64,000 nt of DNA from Combretum micranthum (GCA_024138025.1 JAMXBD010000235.1:682001-746000), one strand, 5' to 3'. Shown: positions 23,463 to 36,453, numbered from the stretch's first letter. Translations and numbers: made by a program. Notes: generated by a model from the sequence alone, not told the origin.

Positions 23463-24188
23463 GGTCGTAGATATCGGTACAGTAACAAACCGAACTGAAC
23501 CAAAACCATTTCCTACAATTTCGATCCGATTCTATTGAATAAGAAGTTTCTCATTCCGATTTTGAAACCGCGGAACCACCCTTCTTTTCTAAGTAAAAAT
23601 AGAAAAAATAAATTTTAGTTTTCAATAAAATAAATTTTAAAACTTAAAATAGTTAATTATTGTGTAAAACTGTTAAATTATTTAATAAAGAATTTTTTAA
23701 AGTTGTTTAACATGTGCATTTATTTATATCCAACACAATCAATATCAGTTGTAGTTTGTAATATGAGATTGCAAAACACTTTAAAGGATAAAAAGAAAAT
23801 TATAATAAAAAAAATAGTTCCACGTTATTAAGGTAATGGATTTTGCTTTTAGGAAAAGTTTATATAAACTAAATTATATATGATTTTAAGTTACATTTAT
23901 TTATATTATTGATACTAATACATTAAATATTATAAATATGTAATAAATTTTACTATTTAATGAAATAATGTAAATATTAATAATTATATATTTAACATAA
24001 TTTTTTAAATTTTTTTCTCTAATTTTTTTTTGTCTTTTAAATAAAACTACTAGCTAGAACTGCTAATTCCACCTGGCTCTGGACTGTAGAACCACCTAAG
24101 AACCGAAAAACCGACGGTCTCTTAGCTGGTTCGGTTATGGTTTTGGAACCATCATGTGGAAACCAAACCGTGCTTATATCTATGATGG
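23463..24188. repeat. Possible foldback element in SCPL intron 1
   Basis: The ends are inverted copies: GTAGATATCGGTACAG on the left pairs with CGTGCTTATATCTATGATGG on the right. Further in, ACCGAACTGAACCAAAACCA pairs with TGGTTCGGTTATGGTTTTGG. Non-coding. No clear target duplication, so the class is uncertain (hAT- or Mutator-like). Confidence 0.4.
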
Positions 24189-24297
24189 TAAATGTAGTTT
24201 AAGCTATCTAAACTTTCTAATATTATAAAAAAAAAGAAAAAGAAAAAGAAAAGTTGAAAGGTATATAATTAGATCTAATTTTTTTTCTGGTTTGAAG

Positions 24298-24443
24298 GTA
24301 TATCGGGGTTGGAGACTTTGAGGATGTTCAATTATTTTATTATTTCATTGAATCCGAGGGGAGGCCAAAGGATGATCCTTTGCTTCTGTGGCTCACCGGG
24401 GGACCCGGTTGCTCTGGTTTGTCTGCTCTTGTGTTTGAAATCG
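24298..24443 (+). CDS. SCPL exon 2 (oxyanion-hole region)
   Basis: Reads [20 protein letters not shown], then [30 protein letters not shown] is the hallmark substrate and oxyanion region of serine carboxypeptidases. Intact frame and splice sites. Confidence 0.9.
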
Positions 24444-25071
24444 GTATGTATATATAATAAATTTTCCCACCACACAAGTTATTTACTATATTACTTTTAA
24501 GCATATGTGTACATATTTAATATTTCCAGAGCCATCACTAAAATCCCATAATTATACACACACGAACTTGGGTATGGTTTGAACAGTTTGAGATAACATG
24601 GCATGTTTCTAGAAGTCATTAGGACATGATTTTACGGTTTGAGAGTTCATACGGTCTGCAATCATTTCAAGACATATTGTTACAAAAACACAAAAAAAAA
24701 AAAAAAAAAAAACTCATATGATTTTTTTTTTTAATTACAAAAGATGGGTCCTATATCTATTAAAAATAAAACCCGGATAACTTATTTATCAAAATATCAA
24801 AACACAAATTAGATATTTGTAAAAAAAATCAAAGCTCAAGTTACTTGTTTGTAGAAGTATTAAAACACCGATCGTATTTTTATTATTAATGCAAAAGCAA
24901 AATTAGTTTTATGTACAGTGTTTTGCGAATCAATGATTGAAATGCACTCATTTATTACTTTATAATTCACATGAAAACATCATCTCTTTTCATCTATTGT
25001 CTTTGCAAATATTGAATAAGGAATCAACTATTTTACTTTCTTCTTCTTCTTTTTTTTCTCTTTTTCCATAG

Positions 25072-25148
25072 GTCCACTGCAATTCGACTACTCAAACTCT
25101 AGAGGGAACAGACCAGTGTTCAAGCTGAACCCCTATTCATGGACAAAG
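25072..25148 (+). CDS. SCPL exon 3
   Basis: Reads PLQFDYSNSRGNRPVFKLNP then YSWTK, the usual NPYSWTK block of SCPL proteins. Preceded by a long pyrimidine tract and AG. Confidence 0.88.
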
Positions 25149-25289
25149 GTTCTTTCACAATTTATTTATTTAAGAGATTCTTAATACAACCATTCACCCT
25201 TAAGACTTATGTTCGTGGATAAACGTCTGCAACTTTTTAATAATTGTAAATATAGACATCTCATCCGACCCAAACCGCCCTAGCAAGGG

Positions 25290-25640
25290 ATGGTGAGTCC
25301 TGAACCATGGACCTGCCAACTCCAATTACAGGTCCACTTGTCCATTTAAAATATATATATATATATTAAAATAAAATTTTAAACTTAGAATAAAATTTGG
25401 GTTTAAGCACATTATAATACTTAGCTCATTTTTGTACGAAATTACTACGGATATGCATCTATTTATACACTATCACATTAATGGAGTTAAATATTAGTGA
25501 TATGGACTTGAGTAATCCTCCCAAAGAAGTTTAAAAAAAAAGGAAAAGTTTCAAGTTGTTTAGAAGTGGGATTGTTCACTCTTAAAGGTAATCTTTATAA
25601 AGCAATCATACATGAAAATTACATTTATTATGTTATTTAC
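25290..25640. repeat. Dispersed repeat copy in SCPL intron 3
   Basis: Shares an ordered set of blocks with 62680-62920: a GGTTC/GAACCATGG region, a run AAATTTTAAACTTAGAATAAAA, ATTATAATACTTAG, and a block with AGTGGGATTGTTCACTC. Class unknown. Confidence 0.4.
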
Positions 25641-26035
25641 TTTTTTAAAATTTGCATTACTCTTTACTTGATATTTATTTAAATTTTGTTATTTTATTTT
25701 TATTTTTTTCACTTGAATTGGCTGGACCAATTGGTCTATTAGACCCAACAGATTAGGTTTTTATGGACCTGCTATGGCTGAGTCAAATTGGGTCATGGTT
25801 CAGATTCAACCAATATGTCTATGCATATATACACTTGTCTAACCAGTTACTGCTAAAATGGTTTATGAATAGCCAAATTTGATATTTTATTGATTATGTT
25901 AAAGGTAAGTGCATATTTTCAACAATTAGAGGTACAGATAGGCAAGTAAATATATGTCTTGAGGGCTTAGGTGGGTATGTACTTATGATTTATCCAAGTT
26001 TAAGATTAAAACTAATTATATGTCGATTTTGCTAG

Positions 26036-26155
26036 GCTGCTAGCATCATTCTTAGATTCACCTGTTGGAACGGGATTCTCGTATTCAAATAGTTGGAGAG
26101 GGTATGAAAGCAGTGATACATCAGCAGCAAAACAGGCATACGAATTTTAAGAAAG
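26036..26155 (+). CDS. SCPL exon 4, with two frame breaks
   Basis: Reads AASII, then loses two bases before LDSPV, continues in frame as [20 protein letters not shown] and KQAYEF, then meets TAA because one T of a T-run is missing. Splice sites are normal. These are the first inactivating changes in the gene order. Confidence 0.75.
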
Positions 26156-26430
26156 GTAAAATCCAAATCCAAATAATATATTATCACGGCACTTATTTTA
26201 TTTATACTATATAAATACCATTATAATTTAAACATACAGTGTACCTAAATTATGAATTGTAATTGTTTTAAAAACTATTTATTCCATTAGTGCTAAATTT
26301 GATTGGAACTTTATGCCCACATGTCTCTTCGTATTAAATTTTCTTTTCACATAATATTTAACAAACTGTGGAATATAATTCTTTTAATATACATTCTAAT
26401 TTTTTTTTTACAACTCCTTTTTTTGTGCAG

Positions 26431-26533
26431 TGGCTAATATTTCACCCGCAATTTAAGTATAATCCACTTTACATTACCGGTGATTCTTATTCTGGGGTAG
26501 TCGTTCCAATCACTGTCCAGGATATCTCTAATG
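26431..26533 (+). CDS. SCPL exon 5 (catalytic Ser)
   Basis: Reads WLIFHPQFKYNPLYITGDSY, then SGVVVPITVQDISNG. The nucleophile Ser is in GDSYSG; the family consensus is GESYSG or GDSYSG. Intact. Confidence 0.9.
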
Positions 26534-26639
26534 GTATATTTTTAATTCTTGTTACTTAATGTTTGCAGTCAATAAATTAATGGTGTACACATAGCACACT
26601 TGTTTCTAGAAATAAAAATCAGTAATCATCACATTTAGT

Positions 26640-27200
26640 ATTTAAACTTTACAATTTTATAATAGTTGTTTAAAGTTTAAAAGTATATATTAGTTTAGTA
26701 CATGAGTTTTGCAAATCCTTAAAATTAGTTACTTGAATTTTATGAATTCTTTCAATTAACTAACTTATTTTGGTAATATAAACAACTTCAAAGAAAATTA
26801 TAGGTAATAAGTTGATCCTTTTAAACTTCAAATAGTTAATTGCATAAATAGACAAAGTTTGGATACAAAACAATATTTGCCTAAAAAAAAATTAAAAAAC
26901 TACTTTAGAGAAAATTATTACCCCAAATAGTTGATTAATATAAAGAGTAAATGTTATATTTAGTACAGGGTTTTTACCTGTTTTTACAGTTTTATCTAAA
27001 GTTTAAAAGTCCGAATTTATTATCCATAAACCTTTTAAGGTAGTTCAATACCAAGATCAAGTAGTTAATCGTAAAAACAGAAAAAGTTCAGCTAGTTAAT
27101 CATAAAAGTTTGAAAGTTTAGATAATTGATCGTAAAAACAAAAAAGATTTATCTGTCAAATTGATATTTTTAACTTAGGGAAGTTAAACGACCAAAAAGG
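26640..27200. repeat. Repeat-rich part of SCPL intron 5
   Basis: Words such as TTTAAACTTT, AGTTAATCGTAAAAACAG and their inverses recur, as in decayed foldback MITEs. I cannot set borders. Confidence 0.3.
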
Positions 27201-27454
27201 AAACTTAAAGAAGTTAGATGAAAAAAAAAAAAAAAAAGACAGCTTGAGGTAGTTAATTGTGATGCCCACGTAGTTTTGACTGATACATAATTGTGAAATT
27301 AGAAATAATTAATCTATTTCCATTATTAATTTAATTTCTTGAGACTTTTATCTTCCTTAATTTATTGTATAGAATTGTTTGGTTTGAAAGGAATAATTAC
27401 CTTATTTTTTTTTCACTATCATAAGATTTACCTTGATTTTGAAATTGGTTGCAG

Positions 27455-27492
27455 GAAATGATGCTGGACACGGACCTCCATTGAATCTCAAA
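27455..27492 (+). CDS. SCPL exon 6
   Basis: A 38-nt exon completing NGNDAGHGPPLNLK. Small exons here are usual in SCPL genes. Donor AAA|GTATGT. Confidence 0.8.
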
Positions 27493-28076
27493 GTATGTAA
27501 ACAATTAGAATATAAATAGTTGTTGATGGTTAACACGAGTTGTGGATCTTAATTGTAACAATAGACTTGATTTTTTGACCAAGTGACAATGCTTAATGAG
27601 TTAAATCCGTGAACTTGGATTAACCCACCTACTCTCAATCATTCTCTAACAAACTCACATGTTTAAAAAGACCTTCTATGAATTTAGTCTCAAAAGAGAA
27701 AGCTATTCGGACACCCATTAAGAGGAAGACTCAACCCAATTATTAATCGTTGATGCAATCTAACGAATATTGACGGCAAACAAACTTTATTGACCCGCAA
27801 GAGCTTCCGTCCCAATTAACAATTCAAAAAAAAAAAAAAAAAAAAAATCATTGTTTCTAGTTTCTACCACAAAAGATCAAATTTAATTCAAAGTGAAGCA
27901 CATATTCCTTCAACCTAGGTACAGTGAGATTAATGCCTCGTAACGGCTTTAAACTACTGCACTAATGTATTTCTTATTACATTGATTATTAACATTAGAG
28001 GTCATATTTTTGTTACGTTTCTCGTCGCAAAAATAATAAATATTCGATGCTTATAATTGACAACAGGGTTATGTGC

Positions 28077-28168
28077 TTGGCAACCCAGCTACTTGTCAAG
28101 AGAAGGACATTAATAATAGAGTTCAATATGCTCAGATGACGGGACTCATATCCGATAAACTTTATGAG
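28077..28168 (+). CDS. SCPL exon 7
   Basis: Reads GYVLGNPATCQEKDINNRVQ, then YAQMTGLISDKLYE. GY.LGNP.T is the conserved block following the nucleophile region. Intact. Confidence 0.9.
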
Positions 28169-28252
28169 GTGCATTTCTATAGAAAATTTCTCATCATGCA
28201 TACATTAAAAATTTATATTGTCTAATCTTTTAACTAATATAGGCAGCAAAAG

Positions 28253-28329
28253 TGGACTGCAAAGGAGATTACATGAACGTAGATCCTAATAATGCAGATT
28301 GTCGAGTTGATCTTCAAAACATATCAAAA
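28253..28329 (+). CDS. SCPL exon 8
   Basis: Reads AAKVDCKGDYMNVDPNNADC, then RVDLQNISK. Contains two Cys that probably take part in the family's disulfides. Intact. Confidence 0.87.
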
Positions 28330-28880
28330 GTAAGTCACTTTTTCTTATTTCTTTTTTTTTTTTTAATATGGTAATTTTAAAAAGTGTAAATAAGCTTTTT
28401 AAACTCCTCTAGTATTACTTCATCTCCTCAGGCTTAGGTACAAGGTGAGTCCATCCTGTGTCTAGACACTAATCTATTGCATTGTTTGAAAACCCAAACA
28501 CAGCCCATGTAATGGGTCCATCTAGCCCTTCATGGTCTTGCAAAAATTTAAAGGAAAAAAAAAAAAAAAGAAAGATAAAAACGTAAATTAAATAGTAGTA
28601 AAAAATATAAACTATGATCCATTTAAATTTTGAAAAAATTTCTCATTCACAATATAATTAAGAAAATGAATAATTTGTTAATGGTTTGGTATACCAAGCT
28701 TTCAAAAGAGAATTTTCTTTTCCTAGCAATATTGGACTTTTGATATCCATTTTAACAATTTTTTTCAATCTTATATTGCTAAAATCACAATGTAGTTTCA
28801 GTGTGGTTTTGTACAAATAAGAAGAAAAAAAAAAAAAAAAGCCTTTTAAAATGATTTTTTAAAAAGACTAAAAGTACTTA

Positions 28881-29253
28881 TAGCCCGTTCACTTGACATG
28901 AATAATTATTTTCTTTTCGTTTTATAAAACTGCTATTACAGATTTCACTTAAGAGAAATAACAATTCATAATAAATTGCTATTATGTAGAATGATAAATT
29001 GCAATTCATGTCCCCATACTCATAAATTGTCATTCAATTTTTTATTTTCCAAAATTTTTCATAAATACATTTGTCTTAAAAATATCATTTATACAATTGA
29101 CCTTTTCTAATAATATAGATAAGGACATTATAGATATTTTACATTTCACTCCAATATTACGTATTTTATTTTTTATATTCGAGTAAACATTGTAATAACC
29201 ATTACAATTCTATTACATTCCTCCTTATTCCGTATGGTGAAGTGAATGAGCCC
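28881..29253. repeat. Harbinger/Tourist-like MITE in SCPL intron 8
   Basis: Terminal inverted repeats GCCCGTTCACTTGAC and GGCTCATTCACTTCAC (right end read in reverse) enclose 373 bp of AT-rich sequence. TTA stands on both sides (28878-28880 and 29254-29256), the 3-bp target duplication typical of PIF/Harbinger elements. Confidence 0.65.
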
Positions 29254-29830
29254 TTAGTTCTTTAACTCAAAGTTATTGAGCTTTAAGACATAGGAAATTA
29301 GAGAGGCAAAAAAACAAATAAAATGACGATATGGGTATAACAGGTCACAAACCTGTGACTTAGACCACATGCATATAATAGATCAACTCTAAACAGAACT
29401 TCTTCAACTCCATTAGATAAAAATTCTTTGTCCATTGCATTTCACCTTCAGATCATCCCCATAATTAATTAAATTAATAATATCAAATATATTAACTACA
29501 TCGTATAATAAAATCAATATTTAACATACTTAATTAAATAATATTTGAAAAGGAAAAATGAAGAAAGAGTTGAAAAATTCAAGCCACCTTGATTGGCAAC
29601 CTCAATGCCAACTAGAAAAATACAAGTTAAAGATAAAAAGTATAGAAATCCTGTTTACATAAGACTCGGGAATGTTAGAGACTTAAATTAAAAAAAAATA
29701 ATATAATGATAATAATTATTTTTTTCTTTTTTCTTGCTTTAGTGAGATAGATCTACATTGTTTTTTTTTTTTTTTTTTTTTGGCCACTTATCTACATTCG
29801 TTTAATAACTCCATGTTCATGTACTTGCAG

Positions 29831-29998
29831 TGCCTGCGAATCCCGCTTATCACATTTGGAGCCAATATGTGAAGACATCACCAAGAAAGGATAGGAAATT
29901 AGAATGGAAAAGGAGCCTTCTTGAAGAAGATCACAATTTCAATGTGCTCTCAACCCTTAAAAAATATGGGTCAGGATTTTGGTGCCGGGTAAGAAAAC
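29831..29998 (+). CDS. SCPL exon 9, with three frame breaks
   Basis: The C-terminal 110 bases read cleanly as KDRKLEWKRSLLEEDHNFNV, then LSTLKKYGSGFWCR. Before that one base is missing after CTGCG, one T is missing in CATTTGG, and one G is extra in AAAGGATAGG. The last two nearly cancel. Acceptor TTGCAG and donor GTAAGA are normal. Confidence 0.75.
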
Positions 29999-30276
29999 TT
30001 ATCTCCCATGCGCATGCTCGCATACATTTTGATGTTTGTTTAAACCTCCTTATTTCTTGCCTTTAGGGTGGAACAAAAGGCGGATATTTTTCACCATAAT
30101 ATATATATGAGTGGTCGATATTAATAAAATTTTATAATATGGTATCATTTGTAAAATGTAGACGATACCTTTTTCAAAAACTATTCATTTCTACTAACGT
30201 ATATTTAAATATCATTAATATTTATCCAATCTTTCTCTCTCTCTCTATATATATATACATACATATATATATAAGG

Positions 30277-30513
30277 TTAATATTATGAATGATATCTAAA
30301 CTTTAACAAAATATATAACTAGATACTGAACTTGAAATTAATTAATTTGATACCTAAAGGATCTTTTTATGTATATCAACAGTATTTTGTAAAGATATTT
30401 TAGGTACTAAATTAATCAATTTTAAAGTTTTTTAGACACTAAGTTATCAATTTTAAAATTTAAATATCTAATCATATATTTTACCGAAGTTTAAATATCA
30501 TTTATGATATTAT
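30277..30513. repeat. Foldback MITE in SCPL intron 9
   Basis: The first 45 bp (ATGAATGATATCTAAACTTT, then AACAAAATATATAACTAGAT) return in inverse at the right end (ATCTAATCATATATTTTACC, then GAAGTTTAAATATCATTTAT). About 237 bp in total. Relatives are at 46438-46663 and 47322-47855. Confidence 0.7.
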
Positions 30514-30614
30514 CCTATATATATTAGAATCCCCCCATGTTGGGGACGTGTGATTTTATCCCCTTTTTACAACAGTATGCTATTTGATGTTTACAAGATA
30601 ATCTTTTTTTGCAG

Positions 30615-30684
30615 TCCGATAATTATTGTATGTTTACATATGGGCTAACGACAAAACAGTCCGAAAGGCACTAATATACGAGAG
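30615..30684 (+). CDS. SCPL exon 10, with two frame breaks
   Basis: Reads SDNYCMF, loses one base, then YIWANDKTVRKAL, and loses one more base in CTAATATACGAGAG before the donor GTATGG. The WANDKTVRKAL block is a well-conserved SCPL signature. Confidence 0.72.
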
Positions 30685-32073
30685 GTATGGCATTGCAAGC
30701 TTTAGAAGACGTTGCTATTTTCTTTCTTTTTTCTTTTTTTTTTTTTGCCCCCTATGTATATTTATATAACAATTAACAAGCAATATTAACTTTACAAAAT
30801 TAGATCTGCCACAGCACTTGGGAATTGTATTCTGCTTACTGAAGCCGAGTTTGGTCAATATTAAAATTTTCGATTCTACTTTATTATCACACTTTATCAT
30901 AAGTTATATTATTTATAATATCAAAACATATCGCATTATTTCTTATTAATTCTTTTTATATCTTTTACAATAAGAACATTGGTTTTAGAGATATAATTTA
31001 TATCGTAAAAATCATTATTGCTGATTTTATTTATAGAAATAAAAATCATATTACTAATTTTCAATTATAAAATTTCTTTCTTTAGAGATCAACCGATCCA
31101 TTTTCTTATCGTATATCTCAGTTTCCTGTGCTCCTGTTGTATAATGCTAAGCTTCAAAATTTGTAACACCTAAATAAGAAGTGCCTCCAGAGCAAGCAAG
31201 TTTTTGTTCATAAACGAACCATATTACTTTTTAAATGTCACACTTTAGTCCAACTTTCTTCTTCGTGTGCTCAATTCACATCTTAGATATTCTCATACAT
31301 GTGGCACACATTTAATTTATCAATCTCACTTATGTGTTGCTCTCATCTGTGCCCTGCCCATGCCCATAAGTCACAAGTCACCATCCAAACTTCTAAAGCA
31401 TATTACTTTTTATGAATACCTTTAAGTTAGCCCACTTTTCCTTGGATCCTTGGGAGGGTTTCTCCATGAAAACCATAAAATCCTTGCTCTATCTCTTATT
31501 TGTTAAAAAATTACCCGCTTCCCACCTTTTTTACTTTTTCTTTTAAGTTTTTATTGAAAATAGCTTACACATGGCAAAAAAAAAAAAAATACTTATTACA
31601 TACTAATAAATGTAAAGTGCACTCTTTTGTTCCCTCTCCTTTTTTTTTTTTTCCTGCTGAGTTTATAAATTTTTAATTTTAATGTTTTTTAATTATTTAT
31701 CCATTTAAACATAGTAAAATATGGTTTACCATCATATTTTCCAAAGATTTGAAGATTTAAACATTTAGTTAGAAATATTACAATGTTAAGCGGACTTAGA
31801 GCAAACTTGCGAGCTAGTTATTTGCAATTTACCTTTAAAAAAATTGGCTAAATCTTCTTTGAGAACATAGGTGCTCCTTAAAAAGGAATTCTTGAAAATA
31901 TGAATGTGGTATTTTAAGAAATTGTATGATTCAAAATAAGCTAACATTGTCAAATAGCTTATGCACCTTAGCGTTTTATTATGTATTTCTACAATTTAAT
32001 ATATTCTTTTTTTATAATTTCACTATGATTCTATCATAGCATGGTTTAACTTTGCATCAATAATAAAATTCAG

Positions 32074-32192
32074 GGAACAAAAGATGATTGGGACAGATGC
32101 AATTATTCTTTAGCTTACACTAAAGATGTCAAATGTAGTTGGGATTACCATCGAAGCCTCACTAGAAAACCCTATCGGGCCTTAATTTACAG
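32074..32192 (+). CDS. SCPL exon 11
   Basis: Reads GTKDDWDRCNYSLAYTKDVK, then CSWDYHRSLTRKPYRALIY. Intact. Its donor leads into the 13.8-kb intron that holds the copia element. The last codon is split and completed as Ser by exon 12. Confidence 0.88.
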
Positions 32193-32721
32193 GTATTATT
32201 TATGATGAAAATTTTCAATGAAATAGAGTACAACTTCAATTGATAGCACCTAGATTATTGTTTATTTTTCCTTTGATTACTTCTAAAGTAACTAAAGAGC
32301 ATTTTTTAAATACTCTCGTGATAGAGTAGTAATTACTTGACTAAAATCAGAAATAGTTTGTTTGAATCTGACAAATGTCTATTAATATTAAGATTGCAAA
32401 GATGGACTTCTTCTTTTAACAGATAAAAATTTTATGAAACTGAAAATGGTACTTGTTGGGATTGGATTTTGCCACTACATTATAAATTGGTATAGCACAC
32501 AATAATAAGAGATAAATACAAACAATAAGAGAAAAGTGAGGCACATATTTCAAATGGAAAATCCCAATTCTAGAATAAAAATATAATAGCATATAATAGA
32601 ATTACAAAACCAAAGTTTCCTAACCTAATATAAGAATTTGAGTAGAAAAAAAAAAAAAGACACTACATAAGAAACTAACAAGTGGGTCATGGAGACTTTG
32701 TTCCAATAATATTTCCCATCA

Positions 32722-33778
32722 CCTAATACACTAGGTAAAATACTCAAGAGGAGATGAATTAAGTATTTACGCAATTTTAGCCTTACATAAAAATTCCAAG
32801 GCTACTTTAACAAGCACAATAAGATATATCAACAAAATAAGATGAAATAAATAAGAGGAGTAAGGTTGAGAGAATCAAGCCCGAGATTTTAACATGGAAT
32901 TCGGTTTGCTTTCTAATCTCCATGATCACACCAGTGCCTTCAATGAGGACTTCACACACTTTATTAATCACTAATTCAACAATGTTCAAATGAGATACAA
33001 AGTGTTTCTCAAACAAGTATGGGTATAGTGCTTCTTTACAAGAGTTGCAAGACTAAAAACAAGGCACTACACTTTTCTTATACTTCCAGAAAGGGTTTTG
33101 AATTAATTTACAAAAGAACAAAATAGTAAAGCAAATGAGTTCTTTGTTTGGATGCAAATAAAAGCTCTTGAGTACACATTTAATCTGCCTATAAGCTTTT
33201 ATATCTCAAGGAACAAAATATGGGCGTTTGAGATAAGAATTCCTAAGCTCAATCTTGCATTAAATGTTTCTTAACGGTTAGAAAAGTTGCAATAGGTCCG
33301 GACCTTTTCACAATGGCCTAGACCATTTGGGTTACTTTGAAACGAGCCGGGCTTTTGATTAAAAAAAAGGTCTAGACCTTTTCGTAATGGTCTGAACTTC
33401 TAGGTCAATTTAACGTTTTGTTCCTCAATTTAGCATAGCAATTAGGACCTCTGGAGCATCTTGACATTTTGTTCTTTAAAAGGTCAGGACCTTTGCAAGT
33501 AGTCTGGACTTCTTGTGCAAAATTACACCTATAGCATAGAACCAAAGCGCATAGGTTCGGACCATTTCAACATGGTCTAGACCTTTGCAAACAGTCTTGG
33601 ACAGATATTTTTTTTTTGGTTTTTTTTTTTTGTCTTTTAACTTGTTTTCTTTTTGTAAAACCTTTGTATGATGATTGTATTTTTCCAAAGCAAGATTTGA
33701 TTACATAAACTTAGTTTTACGATGATTTATGGTTTTGTCTCATCAAAAGTACACATGATCCTTATTTTATGTTCAACA
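32722..33778 (-). repeat. 3' LTR of the copia element
   Basis: About 1057 bp. It aligns from end to end with the 5' LTR once the insertions there are removed. The inner end reads TGTTGAAC on the minus strand. The outer end has CC where the other LTR has TG. It carries several short inverted GGTCCGGACC words. Confidence 0.87.
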
Positions 33779-33797
33779 ATGTCCTCCTTTTTATGAC
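33779..33797 (-). promoter_or_regulatory. Polypurine tract of the copia element
   Basis: On the minus strand AAAAAGGAGGACAT stands directly before the LTR start TGTTGAAC. Confidence 0.7.
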
Positions 33798-34113
33798 GAT
33801 AAAACTATAAATTCAATTTCATTCAAAAACTCCCCCTCAACTAATCTTCCCCTTGATCTTTATGGAAAATGTGATCATTTGACAATTTGTTTACAAGCAT
33901 TAAATTTCAATTTTCTCTCCATTGGCTTCATCAAAAAGTAAGAGGAAGCAAGCATTGATAAGATGGAGCAAAAAATAGAACATCAAAAGTACATGATTTA
34001 GGAGGTAAAAAGATAAGCAATATAGATAAACCTAAGAGTTCATACAAGGCAACATGAAGGAAACAAGTAACATTGAAATAAACTTAGCATAAATATCAAC
34101 TAGAAGATCCTAC

Positions 34114-36453
34114 TCATCTAAAAGTCGAGCGGGAGGGTATAAAAAGTGTGTGTGAGAGTTGGAAGGGGGGTTGGTAGTAGCCAGGTGGATGGAAGTTATA
34201 TGGAGGAAGATATAGTGGATTCAAAGCCTGATAAAACCCATAGACATCCTTTGAGAGCTTATGAAGCATGCCATTGTAACAATAGCCTTGAGATCTTTGC
34301 AAGCGGTGCATGTCAATCAGAGTAGTGTTCATCCGAGAGAGCTATTATAAGACTTCATTCATAGCCAATGTGGATGAGGATAGAGGCACAATGGACCTGC
34401 TAGGGATATGGGGTATAAGTAGAGGGCCATGAGAAGGGAAATCAGGAATGTAGGAGGCTTCATTGATTGGCAAGTTATGACCGGATTCCCCCTTGTCAAA
34501 TGCTTCACCTTCGCTCTCTTCATAAGCATCCGCTCCTTGGTCTTCCCTATCATCTTTGTCATCATTATCCATACTAGTAACATCATTATTTATAGGAGTA
34601 GGACGTTGCCTATGTCAAAAATTTGTTCCATCACGACTATGAACAAGATTAAATCTAGCTTTTCTCAAATTTGAGCTAGAAAATACCTCTACATGCTTCA
34701 TAGTCAAAGATTTAGGAGGAAATTGAAGTTTCAAAGTTTCCAATAGGTATGTAATAAGGTGCCCATGACATAAAGTATAGGTCTTATGAGTTGCTCCTTT
34801 CTTGAAAAGATTAAACAACCATTCAAGATGATTGATTTTCTCACCGCCCATCAAAGTGCCTAAAATCCAAATTTCCTTAGCTGTAACCTTACTTCGAGCA
34901 AGTTTAGGACTATACTTGTGGATAGTCCAAACATGAAGGACCCAACCAAAGGGAGTAAGAGCATTACCTTTTAATTCATCAACTTCTGATGTGAATTCGA
35001 CTACGGTCTTCAATAAAAAAATAATCTTGATCAATTTAGGGTTTTATAGTTGATATGAAATTGAATAAATTAAAAAGGATATGGATGAAATTGTCGCTCG
35101 ATAGATTCCATGAACAACAATAACAAACTGGTTTGTAATCGATTTATAAATCGATAGGTTCTACAATCTATAAAACAATCACGGTATCAATGAATCACAA
35201 GATTAAAAAACGGTGTTCGCCACAAATCTATATAACTCAAGATTTGATAAGAACAAATGATTAAAGAGGAAAATTGTTTCTCAATAATCTAAAAAAAACC
35301 ACAAGAGGTTTTCTCACACAAATGTGCACTCAAAATATCAATGACAAAAAAAAAAAAAAAAAACTATCTTCATACCCATGACCAAAGACAATATATAAAC
35401 CCTAAGAAAACCTAAAGACATCAAAAGAAATTAAACTTCACCCAAAGAAAAGTTGGTGGCCTAAAAATACATATGGGAGGCCTAAACATAAAACAAGAAA
35501 AATAAAATAAAACTCGTAAAAAGAAGGCCAGCAAGTAGGCCAGCGGCTTATATACTTAGGCTGGCGGCTTAGACACTTAGCCTATCTCCCCTGTGCTGTC
35601 CATTTTGCTTCTTGACTTGCTCCTTGATGCTTTTCCCTTTTGTGTTCCTTTTTTCACGAATTAGGGCAACTAGATTCCTATCAACTTCATGGATCTAATT
35701 ACTAGTGAATTCAATCTCATTTCCGAATGCATTCTGGTTATAAATAAGTGCACTAGTTTCAATATGTAGAAGATTTGCTAAAAATTCATTTGTGATTTCA
35801 ACATGGTGGCAAAAAAGATTACTTTATAATACATTAGAGCTCCTTCGAATGAATTTATGACTAAAACCAATAGTATCTCTTATAGATGCATCATCATATT
35901 CATTCGCCAAATTGTATAAAAATAGTTTTAAAACTAATTCACATACTCTATGCTATAAAGAACTTAAAGTTGCTACACCATTTTGAGCTAAATCTATCTC
36001 TCCCTAGAAATTCACTTCATTTAATAGGGTTTCATCAAAATCCTTATCGTTATGTATAGGGTAGTTACGAAATCTCTCATTTAATTGAATTTGATGCTTG
36101 ATGATACGGAAGAAGTTGCCTAGAAGATCTTGAATACTTATTGGTGGAGCAACTGAAGGAGGTAGTTGAGCATGCCCTTGTGCTCATTTTGCCACCACAA
36201 CTGGAGCAAAAGTGTTAGTGGCGCATTGAGCGGATTGTTTACTCCTAACTTTGGTGAAAGTGCAAGAAAAAAGAAAAGAAAGTGGGTAAAGATGATCTAG
36301 ATGGGTGATGAAGGTTTGCATGATTTGGAGAAAAAGCCCTAGGAGAGAAAGCAAAGGTGGAAATGATTTTGAAAAGAAGTCAGGGGTTTTATGTTTGTTG
36401 TAAGGTATATAAAGGTCCGGATCATTTTGTAAAGGTCTAGACCGCCGGGTCAT
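34114..36453 (-). pseudogene. Extra ORF in env position of the copia element, broken
   Basis: Downstream of RNase H the element carries about 2.3 kb with traces of an extra protein. The N-terminal piece is at 36184-36453. Weak pieces follow in 35670-36180, then a clear piece at 34615-35034 with ALTPFGWVLHVWTIHKYSP and KEIWILGTLMGGEKINHLEW. This resembles the plant transposon-protein domain found in SIRE-type third ORFs. Then comes an acidic stretch (34345-34572: DDKDDREDQGADAYEESEGE) and a Tyr- and Pro-rich tail (34114-34332). About 0.65 kb near 35040-35670 interrupts the ORF and has no coding content, probably an insertion. No membrane segment that would prove an envelope role is evident. 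Confidence 0.55.
35040..35670. repeat. Possible insertion interrupting the copia third ORF
   Basis: AT-rich non-coding block with an A-run (35346-35362) and a GGCCAGC/GGCTGGC inverted word pair at 35527-35570. It sits between two stretches that both look like parts of the third ORF. Borders and class are unsure. Confidence 0.35.

Noticed and set aside
32450..32721. TGTTGGGATTGG as the start of another LTR left of the copia
   Set aside because: No matching end or second copy seen; not enough to call.
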